Assembly (NCBI GenBank): GCA_016715815.1 | Contig: JADJXN010000007.1 | Location: forward strand, 1 to 64,000 | From: Oligoflexia bacterium | GTDB lineage: Bacteria; Bdellovibrionota; Bdellovibrionia; JABDDW01 | Direction: 5' to 3' | DNA: 64,000 bases | Shown: positions 1 to 9,513 of the stretch, piece after piece | How positions within the stretch are numbered: the first letter of the stretch is position 1 | Layout of the letters: every line of letters begins with the position of its first letter | Program-made: the position numbers and the translations under genes | Notes under the pieces: model-generated | Seen by the model: only the letters and a program-made list of their open reading frames with translations | Database searches by the model: none | What the model was told of the DNA's origin: nothing

Positions 1-987
1 TTGTTTATTTGAATGCATGATTTTAATGGTACCAGAAGAAAGATCCCCACAAGCAAAATAAATTGATTGGCCATCATCTGGCATTGAAGCTTCTGCAATA
101 AATTGGCAACCATCAATTTTTACTAATGTTGGCTCAGCAGTACAACCAACACCATTTGAAATACAGTGCATAAGACCTTGTGAGCTATTCCAGTAAATAT
201 CACTTGAAACAGGTGAAAACCAAAACTGGTCATCATCACCAGCAGAATTAAACGGAGCACTTAAGTTTACCGGTGCTCCCCAAGTATTATTTGAAAAGCT
301 TGAAAACCAAATATCTTTGCCCCCCATGCCGCCAGCTCTGTTTGAGACAAACCAAATGGCTGTGCCATCTGCAGAAATATGTGGGTTATCTTGGTAAACG
401 CCTTGTGAGATAAAATTAATGTTTGAATTTAATACCTCTGGGTTACTCCAAGTTCCATTAATATCTTTATGGGAAATAACAATATTATTTCCAACCCCAT
501 TTCCTTGAAGCCAAATAAAAGAATTTCCGTTATTAAACTCCATCCCACTGGAATCTCCATAAGCACCATTAAAACCCATATTCACCGGAGTGGACCACGT
601 GCCATCACTATTTTTAGTGCTCATGTAAATATCTGATTCATCCCAAGGCTGATTACTTTTATGCAAACCCTCTCTATCTTGACCTGTGAGAACCGGCATT
701 GTTGCCCCTGAGCTTAGTATCCAAGGAGCAAAGTTATACCTTGAATACATAAAGTACAACCTTTGGCCATCTCTTGAAATAAATGGGGAATCTGACCAGC
801 CCGCACTAGTGTTAATTTTAGTTGCTAATACATTCTGTGGTGGCTGAGAAGCAGGTTGATCATTTGAGGGCTGCGAACAATTAGAGTAACTAACAATAAG
901 TATACCGCCAATTGAGGCAATAAACATCACTCGGATGGCTTTTTTTGACAACTTCACTACAGTCTCCAACACATTACCTATCGTCAT
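1..987 (-). CDS. Secreted or lipid-anchored PD40 beta-propeller protein (partial, C-terminus off window)
   Basis: The minus frame is open from an ATG at 987 to the window edge, giving 329 visible residues. A basic N-terminus and a hydrophobic stretch (about residues 19-34) end at SYSNC with Cys37, a loose lipobox-like end. The mature part carries WD40-like PD40 repeats: DSPFISRDGQRLYF near 67, DNPHISADGTAIWF near 200 and a similar DDGQSIYF near 312. These repeats are typical of periplasmic or outer-membrane propellers related to TolB and OmpA-linked PD40 proteins. The substrate is unknown. There is no obvious operon partner; gltA lies just downstream of its start on the same strand. Confidence 0.75.
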   Translation of the reverse strand, partial: MTIGNVLETVVKLSKKAIRVMFIASIGGILIVSYSNCSQPSNDQPASQPPQNVLATKINTSAGWSDSPFISRDGQRLYFMYSRYNFAPWILSSGATMPVLTGQDREGLHKSNQPWDESDIYMSTKNSDGTWSTPVNMGFNGAYGDSSGMEFNNGNSFIWLQGNGVGNNIVISHKDINGTWSNPEVLNSNINFISQGVYQDNPHISADGTAIWFVSNRAGGMGGKDIWFSSFSNNTWGAPVNLSAPFNSAGDDDQFWFSPVSSDIYWNSSQGLMHCISNGVGCTAEPTLVKIDGCQFIAEASMPDDGQSIYFACGDLSSGTIKIMHSNKQ

Positions 988-1016
988 AAAGCCTATAAAG
1001 TATTAGTTTTTTAATC

Positions 1017-2159
1017 TTAGCGCTTCTCTAGAGGCGCCCATTTTAGATTTAGGCCACCAACGTATTTCCCACGGGGGCGATAAATACGGTTATTAGAATA
1101 TTGCTCTAATGAGTGGGCCACCCAACCTGAAATTCGGCTTACAGCAAATATGGGAGTGTAAAGGTCAATGGGAATATCCATACAATAATAAACACTGGCT
1201 GAGTAAAAATCCACATTTGGTAAAAGGCCTTTTTTCTCTTGCATAATATCATCAATCTTCACACTCATTTGGTACCATTGGGGTTCACCTCGGCGTTTGC
1301 CAAGCTCTTCAGACATGCCTCTTAAAATTTTAGCCCTTGGATCCCCGTTTTTATAAACACGGTGGCCAAAGCCCATGACTTTTTCTTTATTCTCTAATGC
1401 GTTTTTAATGAATTTCTCACATTCAGTCATATTGCCAATACGTAATAGCATTTTCATGACTTGCTCATTAGCCCCACCATGTAGAGGCCCTTTTAAAGTA
1501 CCAATTCCGCTTGTAATAGCTGAATGCATATCACTTAAAGAGCTTGTTGTTACACGCACACTAAACGCTGAGCAGTTAAGCTCATGATCTGCATGTAAAA
1601 TAAGGGCTGTATCAAAAACCTTTGCTTGGTAGGCATCTGGCTCTTTGCCGGAGAGCATGTACAAAAAGTTCCACGCAATTGACTTATCTGGCTTCGGTGA
1701 AATGATGTCTTTACCGTTTCTTAGTCTTTCAAAAGCACAAACAATGGGGCCCATTTTGGAAAGTAAATCAAGAGCCTTTCTTTGGTTAGCCTCAGGGCTT
1801 ATGTCATTAGCATCTTTGTCCCAAAGTGCAAGAGCTGAAACAGCAGATCTAAGCCATTCCATTGGGTGCACACCTTTATTTGGAAGCTGTTTTAAAAATT
1901 GAACATATTCTTTATTTAAGCTAAGGCGTTTTCCAATTTCTGTTTTAAATTTATCTAACTCGCCTTTATTAGGTAGTTTTTTATTCCATAATAAAAAGGC
2001 TACTTCTTCAAAGCTAGAATTTGCAGCTAAATCCTCAATGGTGTAGCCACAATAAGTGAGTGTTACATCTACAATTGATGAAATTGCAGTTGAGCAGGCA
2101 ACAATGCCTTCTAAACCTTTATCTATAGCTCCTGAGAATTCTTGAACTTGCTCTGCCAT
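1017..2159 (-). CDS. gltA: Citrate synthase
   Basis: Condenses acetyl-CoA with oxaloacetate to citrate in the TCA cycle (cytosol). The protein has 380 residues, the short form seen in many bacteria. Visible active-site elements are HADHELN (His189/His192), the signature GFGHRVYKNGDPRAK (His266) and an Asp in VDFYSASVYY near 317. The C-terminal RPRGKYVGG is also typical. A Shine-Dalgarno AAAGAGGA precedes the ATG. 2-Methylcitrate synthase has the same fold and cannot be fully excluded, but no prp genes are nearby. Confidence 0.93.
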   Translation of the reverse strand: MAEQVQEFSGAIDKGLEGIVACSTAISSIVDVTLTYCGYTIEDLAANSSFEEVAFLLWNKKLPNKGELDKFKTEIGKRLSLNKEYVQFLKQLPNKGVHPMEWLRSAVSALALWDKDANDISPEANQRKALDLLSKMGPIVCAFERLRNGKDIISPKPDKSIAWNFLYMLSGKEPDAYQAKVFDTALILHADHELNCSAFSVRVTTSSLSDMHSAITSGIGTLKGPLHGGANEQVMKMLLRIGNMTECEKFIKNALENKEKVMGFGHRVYKNGDPRAKILRGMSEELGKRRGEPQWYQMSVKIDDIMQEKKGLLPNVDFYSASVYYCMDIPIDLYTPIFAVSRISGWVAHSLEQYSNNRIYRPRGKYVGGLNLKWAPLEKR

Positions 2160-2320
2160 GGAAAATGTCCTCTTTTAAATTAATTTCAGTTCTATATATC
2201 GAATTTTCTGAATAAAAAGCCAAGTCTAAAAATGATACTTATAGGGGCTACAGGGCAAAAGTCTTATCATATAACTTTGTCGCGCTGAGCTAGTTGGCGT
2301 TTACTCAACGCTGCCCATTG

Positions 2321-3216
2321 CTAGCTGCCCTTTTTTAGCCTCACCACTTTGTCTTTTACCTTCATAACCACAACGCTCACATCAGAGGATAGCTCTGCAT
2401 CCCCTATGAACTTTTTAATCTGAAAGACAATCTCATTTCTAATTTCATGAACACTTGAGTTTGTAACATCCTCTATGGTTTTTATAAACTTACTTTCGGT
2501 AAAGCTCTCCCCTTTGGAATTTTTAAGTCCATGCACCCCTTGGCTAATTAAGATGAGCCTATCCCGGGGGTCAAGTATGAGAGATTCCTGTTTAAAACTT
2601 ATTTTTTTTGAGCTTAATATTTCCTGGGTTGATTCAAGTCTAACAAATTTATCTGCATCATACTTATAAATGTAGGCAAAAATATCTCCTGATTTTGAAT
2701 AGGTCATTTGAAAATCGCGCCGATTCACGGTGGCATAAAAAATATGGCAAGCCTGGTTGTCTTTAATTTTTTGGCTAATTTCTTCATTCATTTTTTTTAA
2801 AACTTCAGCGGCATCCAAACCCTTTCTGGCTTCAATTTGTGCTGTTAGTTTTAATAAAATTGATAAAAATAAAGAGGCCATTCCATGGCCCATGGAATTA
2901 GCCATAAGAATGCCAAACATCATTTTGTCTTCGTGCTCAAAAATATCAAAATAATCGCCCCCTTTTTTTAAAGAGGGCAAAAATTTTGTTGAAAACTCAA
3001 AGCCTGAAATGGCGGGGTTTCAGTTGGGACAAGGGCTTTTTGAATCAAATGGGCCATCTTTAGCTGCTCAGACATTTGATCTAAAAACTTTTCAAGTTGA
3101 GTATTTATTTGCCCCAGTTCTTTTTTAAAGGCTTGTAATTCTCGCTCGCGGTCTTGCACCTCAAGCTCAAGCTCTTTTATTCTAAACTCTAAAGGGCGCC
3201 CTTCTTTTTTTGCCAT
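2321..3216 (-). pseudogene. SpoIIE/RsbU-type PP2C phosphatase with coiled coil, broken by one frameshift
   Basis: The first frame (3216 to 2968, 82 residues) is a coiled coil (about residues 8-55) followed by MAHLIQKALVPTE, the usual lead-in to a SpoIIE domain. The rest lies in another frame to 2321: GFEFSTKFLPSLKKGGDYFD, then MANSMGHGMASLFLS and a complete C-terminus. Adding one base in the C4 run at 3014-3017 joins them into one protein of about 300 residues. In the family two Asp residues bind metal. The one in GDYFD is present, but the usual Asp before the xMGHG motif is Asn here, so catalysis may be weakened even if the frame is restored. It is either a consensus error, a contingency site or a recent pseudogene. 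Confidence 0.75.
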
Positions 3217-3235
3217 CTAAAAATTCTAGACTGTT

Positions 3236-4156
3236 TTAGGGCATTCGCGCAACTACGGCCTCAGCATATTTACGAACATAGTCAAAGGGAATGGTTCCAT
3301 AACCAGGAATTGGGCTTTTTGATGCCCACTTTTGAGTGCCCCATGAGTTTTTAAAGATAAATACTTTTTGGTCCATATCATAACCAACAAGTAAAACGGC
3401 GTGGCCCCCTATAAGCTCATCTCCAGGTTGCGGCATTGTCACCACCCCTAAAAAATATTGGGGAGATGTTTTGTTATGAAAGCTCCACGCTTTTTTATAA
3501 ACATCTGCTCCAATTTCAACTACAACTCCTTTTCTTAAAAAGCCCACTATAGCTTCTGCTGAAGAAGGTACTGCATGAGGATTTGTTATTTTAATTTTTG
3601 AAGCACTCATCACTGCTTGAGCAGGGTTTCCATTAGTCACGCAGTGGGTGGGAAGCTGCTCTGGGTTGGTTTGATTTGCTTTTACACAATCAGGAAAGCT
3701 TGGGTTTTCAAACCAAGGCGTTTTTTCATAAGGCCAAGCTTGCTCAGCTGGCACACCGTTTTGTGCCACTGATCTTAAAAATGGCAGTGGATAGCTTCCA
3801 TCACTAAAGGGAGCAATTTTATTTACAGCTTTACTTGCCCAGTAAGCATACTGCTCAGATAAATCAATGTTTTGCCTATTCTTAACTTTATACAAACTTT
3901 CAACTAAAGCTACAGAGGCAAAGGCCACACATGAGCCGCGGTCACCCTGGTCTTTAACTGGAGTTTGAAATTGAATTAAATCAAATTTTGCTGGAATCTC
4001 ACCATCTGTGACAGAGTCTAAAAAGCTCTTTCCAGATTGAGCTTCCTGCATCATTCTTTCAGGAGATTTTAGTATCCTGTAAGGGCGCATTAATTTTTGC
4101 GCTAATACTTGTTGAGAGATAAAAACGAAACCTAAAACTAATAGCAGCCGTGCCAT
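3236..4156 (-). CDS. Secreted papain-family (C1A) cysteine protease
   Basis: The start is placed at the internal ATG (4156), because a strong AAGGGGGA ribosome site precedes it and a signal peptide begins there (MARLLLVLGFVFISQQVLA). The mature protein has the C1 triad: Cys in DQGDRGSCVAFASVALVE, His in GGHAVLLVGYD and Asn in NSWGTQKW, with the oxyanion Gln in VKDQGDRGSC. At about 306 residues with a short propeptide, it is a plausible extracellular protease of a proteolytic or predatory lifestyle. It stands alone on its strand. Confidence 0.88.
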   Translation of the reverse strand: MARLLLVLGFVFISQQVLAQKLMRPYRILKSPERMMQEAQSGKSFLDSVTDGEIPAKFDLIQFQTPVKDQGDRGSCVAFASVALVESLYKVKNRQNIDLSEQYAYWASKAVNKIAPFSDGSYPLPFLRSVAQNGVPAEQAWPYEKTPWFENPSFPDCVKANQTNPEQLPTHCVTNGNPAQAVMSASKIKITNPHAVPSSAEAIVGFLRKGVVVEIGADVYKKAWSFHNKTSPQYFLGVVTMPQPGDELIGGHAVLLVGYDMDQKVFIFKNSWGTQKWASKSPIPGYGTIPFDYVRKYAEAVVARMP

Positions 4157-4319
4157 TGTTCCCCCTTTTGATTTTAAGTCCAACTTCCCCAAGCCAGACT
4201 TTGGTCATATAAAATTTTCAGCACTTAAATTTAAAAAAGCAACAAGTTTGTTGATGATAAGTGTTTTTAATAATAGTTTATCTGCACAACTGCACTTTTT
4301 TATGTAAGGGAATTTAAGA

Positions 4320-4535
4320 ATGGCAGCGCTTCTGGTGCGAAAAATTAAGGGTTTTCTAAAAACCACCGGCATGATTGACGTTGCAGAAAGCCTTAAGCGC
4401 GATGGACTTAAAGCAACCATTAAGCGTTATGGTTGGAAGTTTTTTGCCATTATATTTTGCTACTACCTCATCCGCGATGTGACTTTATATATTATTATTC
4501 CTTGGATGATTGCCCGGCATTTTATTGGGGAGTAG
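4320..4535 (+). CDS. Small single-pass membrane protein of unknown function
   Basis: Seventy-one residues. The basic N-terminal half contains RKIKGFL and IKRYGWK. One hydrophobic segment follows (about residues 40-65, FFAIIFCYYLIRDVTLYIIIPWMIA). The ATG is preceded by AAGGGAATTTAAG, a usable Shine-Dalgarno. It is divergent from the papain-like gene and just upstream of the trypsin-like gene. I do not recognise the family. Confidence 0.55.
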   Translation: MAALLVRKIKGFLKTTGMIDVAESLKRDGLKATIKRYGWKFFAIIFCYYLIRDVTLYIIIPWMIARHFIGE

Positions 4536-4576
4536 GACTTATAACATGAGCATGCTTTTTGCATGCACAGTTTCAT

Positions 4577-5728
4577 ATGAAAACAAATTTTATTCTTTGT
4601 GGCGCTCTGTGCTTATTGATCTCAAATATTGCGCAAGCCAATTTTAATGATTCATCTGATGGATTACCAGAACCAGTGAAGCATGTTTGGAATGCAACTA
4701 TGGGAATAAATATTTTAAGTTCAGATAATGAAAAAATAGAAGGATTTGGCTCCGGCTTTATTGTAGGCATCAAAGACATGCCTGCTCAAAAAATTAAAAT
4801 TTATTTCTTAACTGCCAGACATGTATTATCTGATTCTTGCAGCAATATAGGCATGTGCGACAGAATAAGAATTTTACCAACAACACATTTTAGCTTTATT
4901 GATCCTATAAATGAAAGTCGAGAAATTGATAGCCCGGTAGTAATAATTAATTCAATAGGAAATTCAACTCTATTTTCTGTTGATGCCGATGCGAATTGGG
5001 CAGCATGGTTTAAGAAAAAGAAAATTCAAAGTGTTTCATTTGAAAAATCTTGCGCATCCTCAAATTTAGAACTTAGTTCGTCAATCATTTATAATTTAGG
5101 GATGCCTATACTCACCTCAGATAAGTTTATTGCAAAGAAGTATGCCAACTCAAATTTAGTAATACGACGATGGTCTTCTGGAGCTATTTTAGGTTTTACG
5201 AATCTAAATGGACCGACTCAGTTGGGAACAAGAGCTCAGGTCTTACCTGGTATGTCTGGAGGACCGACTGTTAATGGAAACGGCGAGCTTGTGGGTATCA
5301 TAGAAAGCAAAAGACTTACTCACAATTTTTCTAGTTTATGTAATGAAGGATATGCTCTAGCTGCAGCTGCAGGGCTTGTGGTTAAAGCTAATTCTTTTAA
5401 AATGGATCTAACTAATCAATCAAAATTTGAACCCAATAGGGATATAATATGCACAATTAATTCTTCCCTAGCATCTGGATATGAATATTTTTATACCAAT
5501 CCCAATACAAATTTGGGCCTTACAAACTTACGAACAATTTTTAATCACGCAAAATTAAAAAAGCGAGGCATTGGAAAAATGCTTGGTCCAGATAATACTA
5601 AAAGCGAAGCTTTTGCACTTGAGGTATTGGAAAATCCTGTTGGTGGAAAAGAAACGGATAACACTATACAAAAAGCTATTGTTGGCGAAACGGTTTGGGG
5701 CTACCCATTTATGGTTAACTGCAAATGA
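4577..5728 (+). CDS. Secreted trypsin-like (S1/DegP-fold) serine protease
   Basis: The start is set at MKTNFILCGALCLLISNIAQA, a clean signal peptide six codons inside the longest frame. The catalytic His is in FLTARHVLSD, the Ser in the motif PGMSGGPTVNGNGELVGI, and an Asp of the triad is likely in the VDADANWAAW stretch. The length of 383 residues is longer than a bare S1 domain; the last ~110 residues (after about 270) match nothing I know. The next gene follows after 14 bases and encodes a small secreted protein, so the two may be co-made. A GCATGC-TTTTT-GCATGC inverted repeat lies around its 5' end. Confidence 0.75.
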   Translation: MKTNFILCGALCLLISNIAQANFNDSSDGLPEPVKHVWNATMGINILSSDNEKIEGFGSGFIVGIKDMPAQKIKIYFLTARHVLSDSCSNIGMCDRIRILPTTHFSFIDPINESREIDSPVVIINSIGNSTLFSVDADANWAAWFKKKKIQSVSFEKSCASSNLELSSSIIYNLGMPILTSDKFIAKKYANSNLVIRRWSSGAILGFTNLNGPTQLGTRAQVLPGMSGGPTVNGNGELVGIIESKRLTHNFSSLCNEGYALAAAAGLVVKANSFKMDLTNQSKFEPNRDIICTINSSLASGYEYFYTNPNTNLGLTNLRTIFNHAKLKKRGIGKMLGPDNTKSEAFALEVLENPVGGKETDNTIQKAIVGETVWGYPFMVNCK

Positions 5729-5742
5729 TATAGGATGATCTT

Positions 5743-6099
5743 ATGATAAAATTAATAACAGTTTTAAGCCTTTTGGCAATTTCTTCAACAACTTCAGCTG
5801 AAATAGTTAGCAAGAAAACTGCAAATGAAGGCTTAGAACAAACAATTAGACAATATGTTGAATACAGCATTTCATTACAGGGCGGACAACCTTTTCAAGT
5901 TATTTATCTAAACCCTGAAACTGTTAACTTAGGCCAGCTTAAATGTGGTTTAGATTCCAGCCAAAATCAAACTTGCGAGCTACCATTCAACCTTCGATAC
6001 CAATGTAAGTATAATCTGAAAAGCTTAATATTTTATTATGAAAATAGAGTCATGAGTATTCGCCCAGTTTACCAGACAAACCATCAGGGATGTAATTAA
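5743..6099 (+). CDS. Small secreted protein, probable partner of the upstream serine protease
   Basis: Has 118 residues with an N-terminal signal peptide (MIKLITVLSLLAISSTTSA). The mature ~99 residues carry four Cys (two near LKCGL/QTCEL, then YQCKY and the final GCN), suggesting two disulfides. It begins 14 bases after the trypsin-like gene, so co-transcription is likely. The function is not recognisable; an inhibitor, chaperone or accessory role for the protease is only an inference from position. A run of nine or more C follows the stop. Confidence 0.6.
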   Translation: MIKLITVLSLLAISSTTSAEIVSKKTANEGLEQTIRQYVEYSISLQGGQPFQVIYLNPETVNLGQLKCGLDSSQNQTCELPFNLRYQCKYNLKSLIFYYENRVMSIRPVYQTNHQGCN

Positions 6100-6126
6100 A
6101 GCCCCCCCCCCAACACGACAGGCTCG

Positions 6127-7029
6127 TTAATTAAACCTATCAAGTTTCCAATTATAGCTTTCAAAACTAAGCTGGCTACAGTGTAAACCAAAAATGGGGG
6201 CCTCAATGCCACCATACATTTCATCCCCTACAATAGGGGATCCAAGTTTTGATAATTGCGCTCTAATTTGATGAGTTCTACCTGTGATGAGATTTATTTC
6301 ACTCAAAAAACCTGGCGCCATTGTTGGGATTTTTTTTCCAACATTAAATTCAAAACTTTTAACACTTAAAATTTCAAGCAAACACTCATCATATTTTATA
6401 ATAGGGTCAACATTTTTACCCCTACCTTCAAATTCCTGCTCCGTTATAACTGTCTTAGGCGAGCGCAAGCTTTCCACCATAAAATGTCTAATTAAACCAG
6501 TCTCTGGTTTGGTGGTCGTTAAGGCCTGGTAGATTTTTTTTACCTTTCTATCTGATAAAAGCTGGTTGTAATGGGCTTGGTAATTTTTATTTTTTGCTAA
6601 AAGCACAAGGCCTGAAGTGGGCACATCAAGGCGGTTTGTAACATATAATTTAGTTTCAAATGCAGCACTTAAGTTTTCTTTGGCGTTATCTAAAGTGGCG
6701 TGCATGGGAAGCCCTGAGGGCTTATTAAAAATAACAAAATCTTGGGTTTGAAAAATAATATTTTTTTGAAGCTCTTTAATATTAAAGGGGTATCTTTTGG
6801 GCTCCAAATGCACACGGACTTGATCTTGGCTATGTAAAATGAATGCTGCATCTAAAATGCGATTTTTATTTACATACACTGCACCTAAATTAATTAAAAA
6901 CTCTAAACTCTCAAGGTTTGTGTTGGGAAGTTCTTGGCTTAGGTGTTTAATTAAATTTTCAGGCTTTATGGGCCCTTTTAGGTAGGCTATGCGCCCCTGG
7001 GACCTAAAGGCTCCGTAACTTTCACTCAT
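6127..7029 (-). CDS. RluA-family RNA pseudouridine synthase
   Basis: Isomerises uridine to pseudouridine in rRNA or tRNA. The 300 residues include an N-terminal S4-like RNA-binding stretch (about 20-90, LEFLINLGAVYVNKNRILDAAFIL). The catalytic core has NRLDVPTSGLVLLAKN with Asp in the RLDxxTSG motif, and GRTHQIRAQLSKLGSPIVGDEMYGG near the C-terminus. The target base cannot be told from sequence. It is convergent with the small secreted gene and divergent from mccB. Confidence 0.87.
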   Translation of the reverse strand: MSESYGAFRSQGRIAYLKGPIKPENLIKHLSQELPNTNLESLEFLINLGAVYVNKNRILDAAFILHSQDQVRVHLEPKRYPFNIKELQKNIIFQTQDFVIFNKPSGLPMHATLDNAKENLSAAFETKLYVTNRLDVPTSGLVLLAKNKNYQAHYNQLLSDRKVKKIYQALTTTKPETGLIRHFMVESLRSPKTVITEQEFEGRGKNVDPIIKYDECLLEILSVKSFEFNVGKKIPTMAPGFLSEINLITGRTHQIRAQLSKLGSPIVGDEMYGGIEAPIFGLHCSQLSFESYNWKLDRFN

Positions 7030-7092
7030 GGCGCTATGGTATACGCTTAAAACACTCTGCTTGCCACCACTTATGGCTTCGGGCTAAACTTC

Positions 7093-8721
7093 ATGCCATA
7101 TATGCAAAGCCTACAAACCCACATTGATACTTCATCAGCGGAGTTTAAAGCAAACTCAGCCACCATGGAAAAGCTTTTAAAAGAGTACCTGCGCAATTTT
7201 GAAAAAGTCACCCAGGGTGGTGGCAAAGAAGCTATTTTAAAACACAGAGCCCGGGATAAATACACAGCCCGTGAGAGACTCACAAAACTCTTAGACCCAG
7301 GCACTCCCTTTTTAGAATTAAGCGCACTTGCCGCTTGGGATATGTACTCAAATGAAGCACCCAGTGCAGGAATTATAACAGGCATTGGTGTTATCCATGG
7401 GCGAGAAGTTATGGTTGTAGCCAATGATGCCACTGTTAAAGGTGGAACTTATTTTCCCATAACGGTAAAAAAGCATTTACGCGCTCAAGAAATTGCCTTT
7501 GAAAATGCTCTGCCTTGTATTTACCTTGTAGATTCAGGTGGAGCCTTTTTACCTCTTCAAGCAGAAGTTTTTCCGGATAGGGATCACTTTGGCGGCATTT
7601 TTTATAACCAAGCTCGCATGTCAGCAGCAGGGATTGCACAAATTGCATGTGTGATGGGCTCTTGCACCGCAGGGGGAGCATATATCCCAGCCATGTGTGA
7701 TGAGTCTGTCATTGTCAGAGGTAATGGAACTATTTTTCTTGGTGGCCCCCCACTTGTCAGAGCTGCCACTGGGGAAATTGTTGATGCTGAAAGCCTTGGT
7801 GGAGCACAAGTTCATTGCCAAAAAAGTGGTGTGACAGATCATTTAGCTGAAGATGAAGACCACGCCCTTGAGATCGTAAGAAATATTGTAAAGAGCTTAA
7901 ATAGAAAACCACTTAATCAGTCAAAATTAATTTTATCAGCTATTGCACCAGCTGAGCCACTTTATGATGCAAAAGAAATGTATGGCATTATTCCAAAAGA
8001 CACACGCCAACCATTTGACGTAAAAGAAATTATTGCACGCATTGTAGATAAAAGTGAATTTCAGGAATTTAAAGCTCAGTATGGCACAACTTTAGTTTGC
8101 GGCTTTGCGCGTATTTGGGGCTTTCCTGTAGGAATAATTGCCAATAACGGAGTTTTATTTAGCGAAAGCGCATTAAAGGCCACACATTTTATAGAACTTA
8201 TGTGCCAAAGAAATATCCCTCTAGTGTTTTTGCAAAACATTACGGGCTTTATGGTTGGCAAAAAATATGAAAATGAAGGCATTGCAAAAGACGGCGCTAA
8301 AATGGTGATGGCTGTCAGTAATGCCCGTGTTCCTAAATTTACTGTTATTATTGGCGGAAGCTATGGTGCCGGGAATTATGGCATGTGCGGACGTGCGTTT
8401 AGGCCAAGGCAATTATGGATGTGGCCCAACGCTAGAATTAGTGTCATGGGTGGAGAGCAGGCTGCAAATGTTTTACTCACCGTAAAGCTTGATCAACTTG
8501 CAGCTCAGAAAAAAACTATGAGCACTTCTGAGCAAGCAAATTTTAAAAAACCCACTTTAGAAAAATATGAAACTGAAAGCAGCTGCTATTATTCAACAGC
8601 ACGTCTTTGGGATGATGGCATCATTGATCCCATAGACACAAGAAAGGTTTTAAGTTTAGGTCTTGCTGCTAGTGCTAATCAAAATGATGAAGAAACAAAA
8701 TTTGGCGTCTTTAGAATGTAA
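7093..8721 (+). CDS. mccB: Methylcrotonyl-CoA carboxylase, carboxyltransferase (beta) subunit
   Basis: Transfers CO2 from carboxybiotin to 3-methylcrotonyl-CoA in leucine catabolism. The 542 residues have two crotonase-like carboxyltransferase halves. Hallmarks are [74 protein letters not shown] and, in the second half, [13 protein letters not shown] and [15 protein letters not shown]. The [16 protein letters not shown] and [12 protein letters not shown] signatures favour the methylcrotonyl over the propionyl enzyme, as do the neighbours (HMG-CoA lyase). First gene of a tightly packed operon; an alternative in-frame ATG sits at 7102. Confidence 0.92.
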   Translation: MPYMQSLQTHIDTSSAEFKANSATMEKLLKEYLRNFEKVTQGGGKEAILKHRARDKYTARERLTKLLDPGTPFLELSALAAWDMYSNEAPSAGIITGIGVIHGREVMVVANDATVKGGTYFPITVKKHLRAQEIAFENALPCIYLVDSGGAFLPLQAEVFPDRDHFGGIFYNQARMSAAGIAQIACVMGSCTAGGAYIPAMCDESVIVRGNGTIFLGGPPLVRAATGEIVDAESLGGAQVHCQKSGVTDHLAEDEDHALEIVRNIVKSLNRKPLNQSKLILSAIAPAEPLYDAKEMYGIIPKDTRQPFDVKEIIARIVDKSEFQEFKAQYGTTLVCGFARIWGFPVGIIANNGVLFSESALKATHFIELMCQRNIPLVFLQNITGFMVGKKYENEGIAKDGAKMVMAVSNARVPKFTVIIGGSYGAGNYGMCGRAFRPRQLWMWPNARISVMGGEQAANVLLTVKLDQLAAQKKTMSTSEQANFKKPTLEKYETESSCYYSTARLWDDGIIDPIDTRKVLSLGLAASANQNDEETKFGVFRM

Positions 8722-8733
8722 GGAAAAAATTTT

Positions 8734-9510
8734 ATGTCACAAGTATTAATAGAGAAAAACAATCGCATCTTAAATGTAACTCTTAATCGCCCAGAGGCCC
8801 ACAATGCTTTAAGTGTAGAAATGATGAAGCTTATTCAAAAAGCTTTTGAAAGTGTTAAAAAAGACAAAACCATTAGAGCTGTTCATTTAAAAGCAAATGG
8901 CCCAAGCTTTTGTGCAGGGGGAGATCTTAATTGGATGCGCGCCTCTGCTAAATTCACTTTAGCCCAAAATATTAAAGATGCCACACAGCTTTCAAACATG
9001 TATGAAAGTATTTTTAATTGCCCAACACCTGTTTTAGCTTCTGTGCATGGAAATATTTTTGGCGGAGGCCTTGGACTTATTGCCACTTGTGATGTTGTTG
9101 CGTCCACAATGGACACTAAATTTTGTTTTTCTGAATTAAAAATTGGTGTAGTGCCAAGTATTATAGCCCCTTACGTTTTAAGAAAAATTCCAGAAAAAGA
9201 TGCAAGGCAGTTATTTTTAACTGCTGAGCTTTTTAAAACTGATAAAGCGCTTCAATGTGGCCTTATTCATTATGTTGGCTTAACCGAGCAAGAGCGTAAC
9301 CAATTTATATCAGAACGCCTTGAGATGATTTCACATAACGCGCCAGAAGGCACACGTGTTACAAAGGATTTACTACATAAACTAAAATCTTTAAACCATG
9401 CCGGTGCAAAAAAATTAACCATTAAAACCATAGCTCAAAGAAGAGTTTCAAAAGAGGGTCAGGAAGGCTTAAAATCTTTTTTTGAAAAGAAAGATCCTAG
9501 CTGGAAATAA
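8734..9510 (+). CDS. Enoyl-CoA hydratase family, probably methylglutaconyl-CoA hydratase
   Basis: Crotonase fold, 258 residues: LNRPEAHNALSVEM at the N-terminus, oxyanion loop GPSFCAGGDLNWMR (about 50-64), HGNIFGGGLGLIATCDVV (about 107-124) and the FSELKIGVVPSIIAPYV segment with the catalytic Glu. It starts 12 bases after mccB with a GGAAAAAA ribosome site. Sitting between the two carboxylase subunits and upstream of HMG-CoA lyase, it is best read as the hydratase that turns 3-methylglutaconyl-CoA into HMG-CoA. The specificity is inferred from context. Confidence 0.85.
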   Translation: MSQVLIEKNNRILNVTLNRPEAHNALSVEMMKLIQKAFESVKKDKTIRAVHLKANGPSFCAGGDLNWMRASAKFTLAQNIKDATQLSNMYESIFNCPTPVLASVHGNIFGGGLGLIATCDVVASTMDTKFCFSELKIGVVPSIIAPYVLRKIPEKDARQLFLTAELFKTDKALQCGLIHYVGLTEQERNQFISERLEMISHNAPEGTRVTKDLLHKLKSLNHAGAKKLTIKTIAQRRVSKEGQEGLKSFFEKKDPSWK

Positions 9511-9513
9511 ATA

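Noticed and set aside
6102..6112. C-run as a phase-variation tract
   Set aside because: It lies between two convergent stop codons, outside any coding frame or likely promoter.
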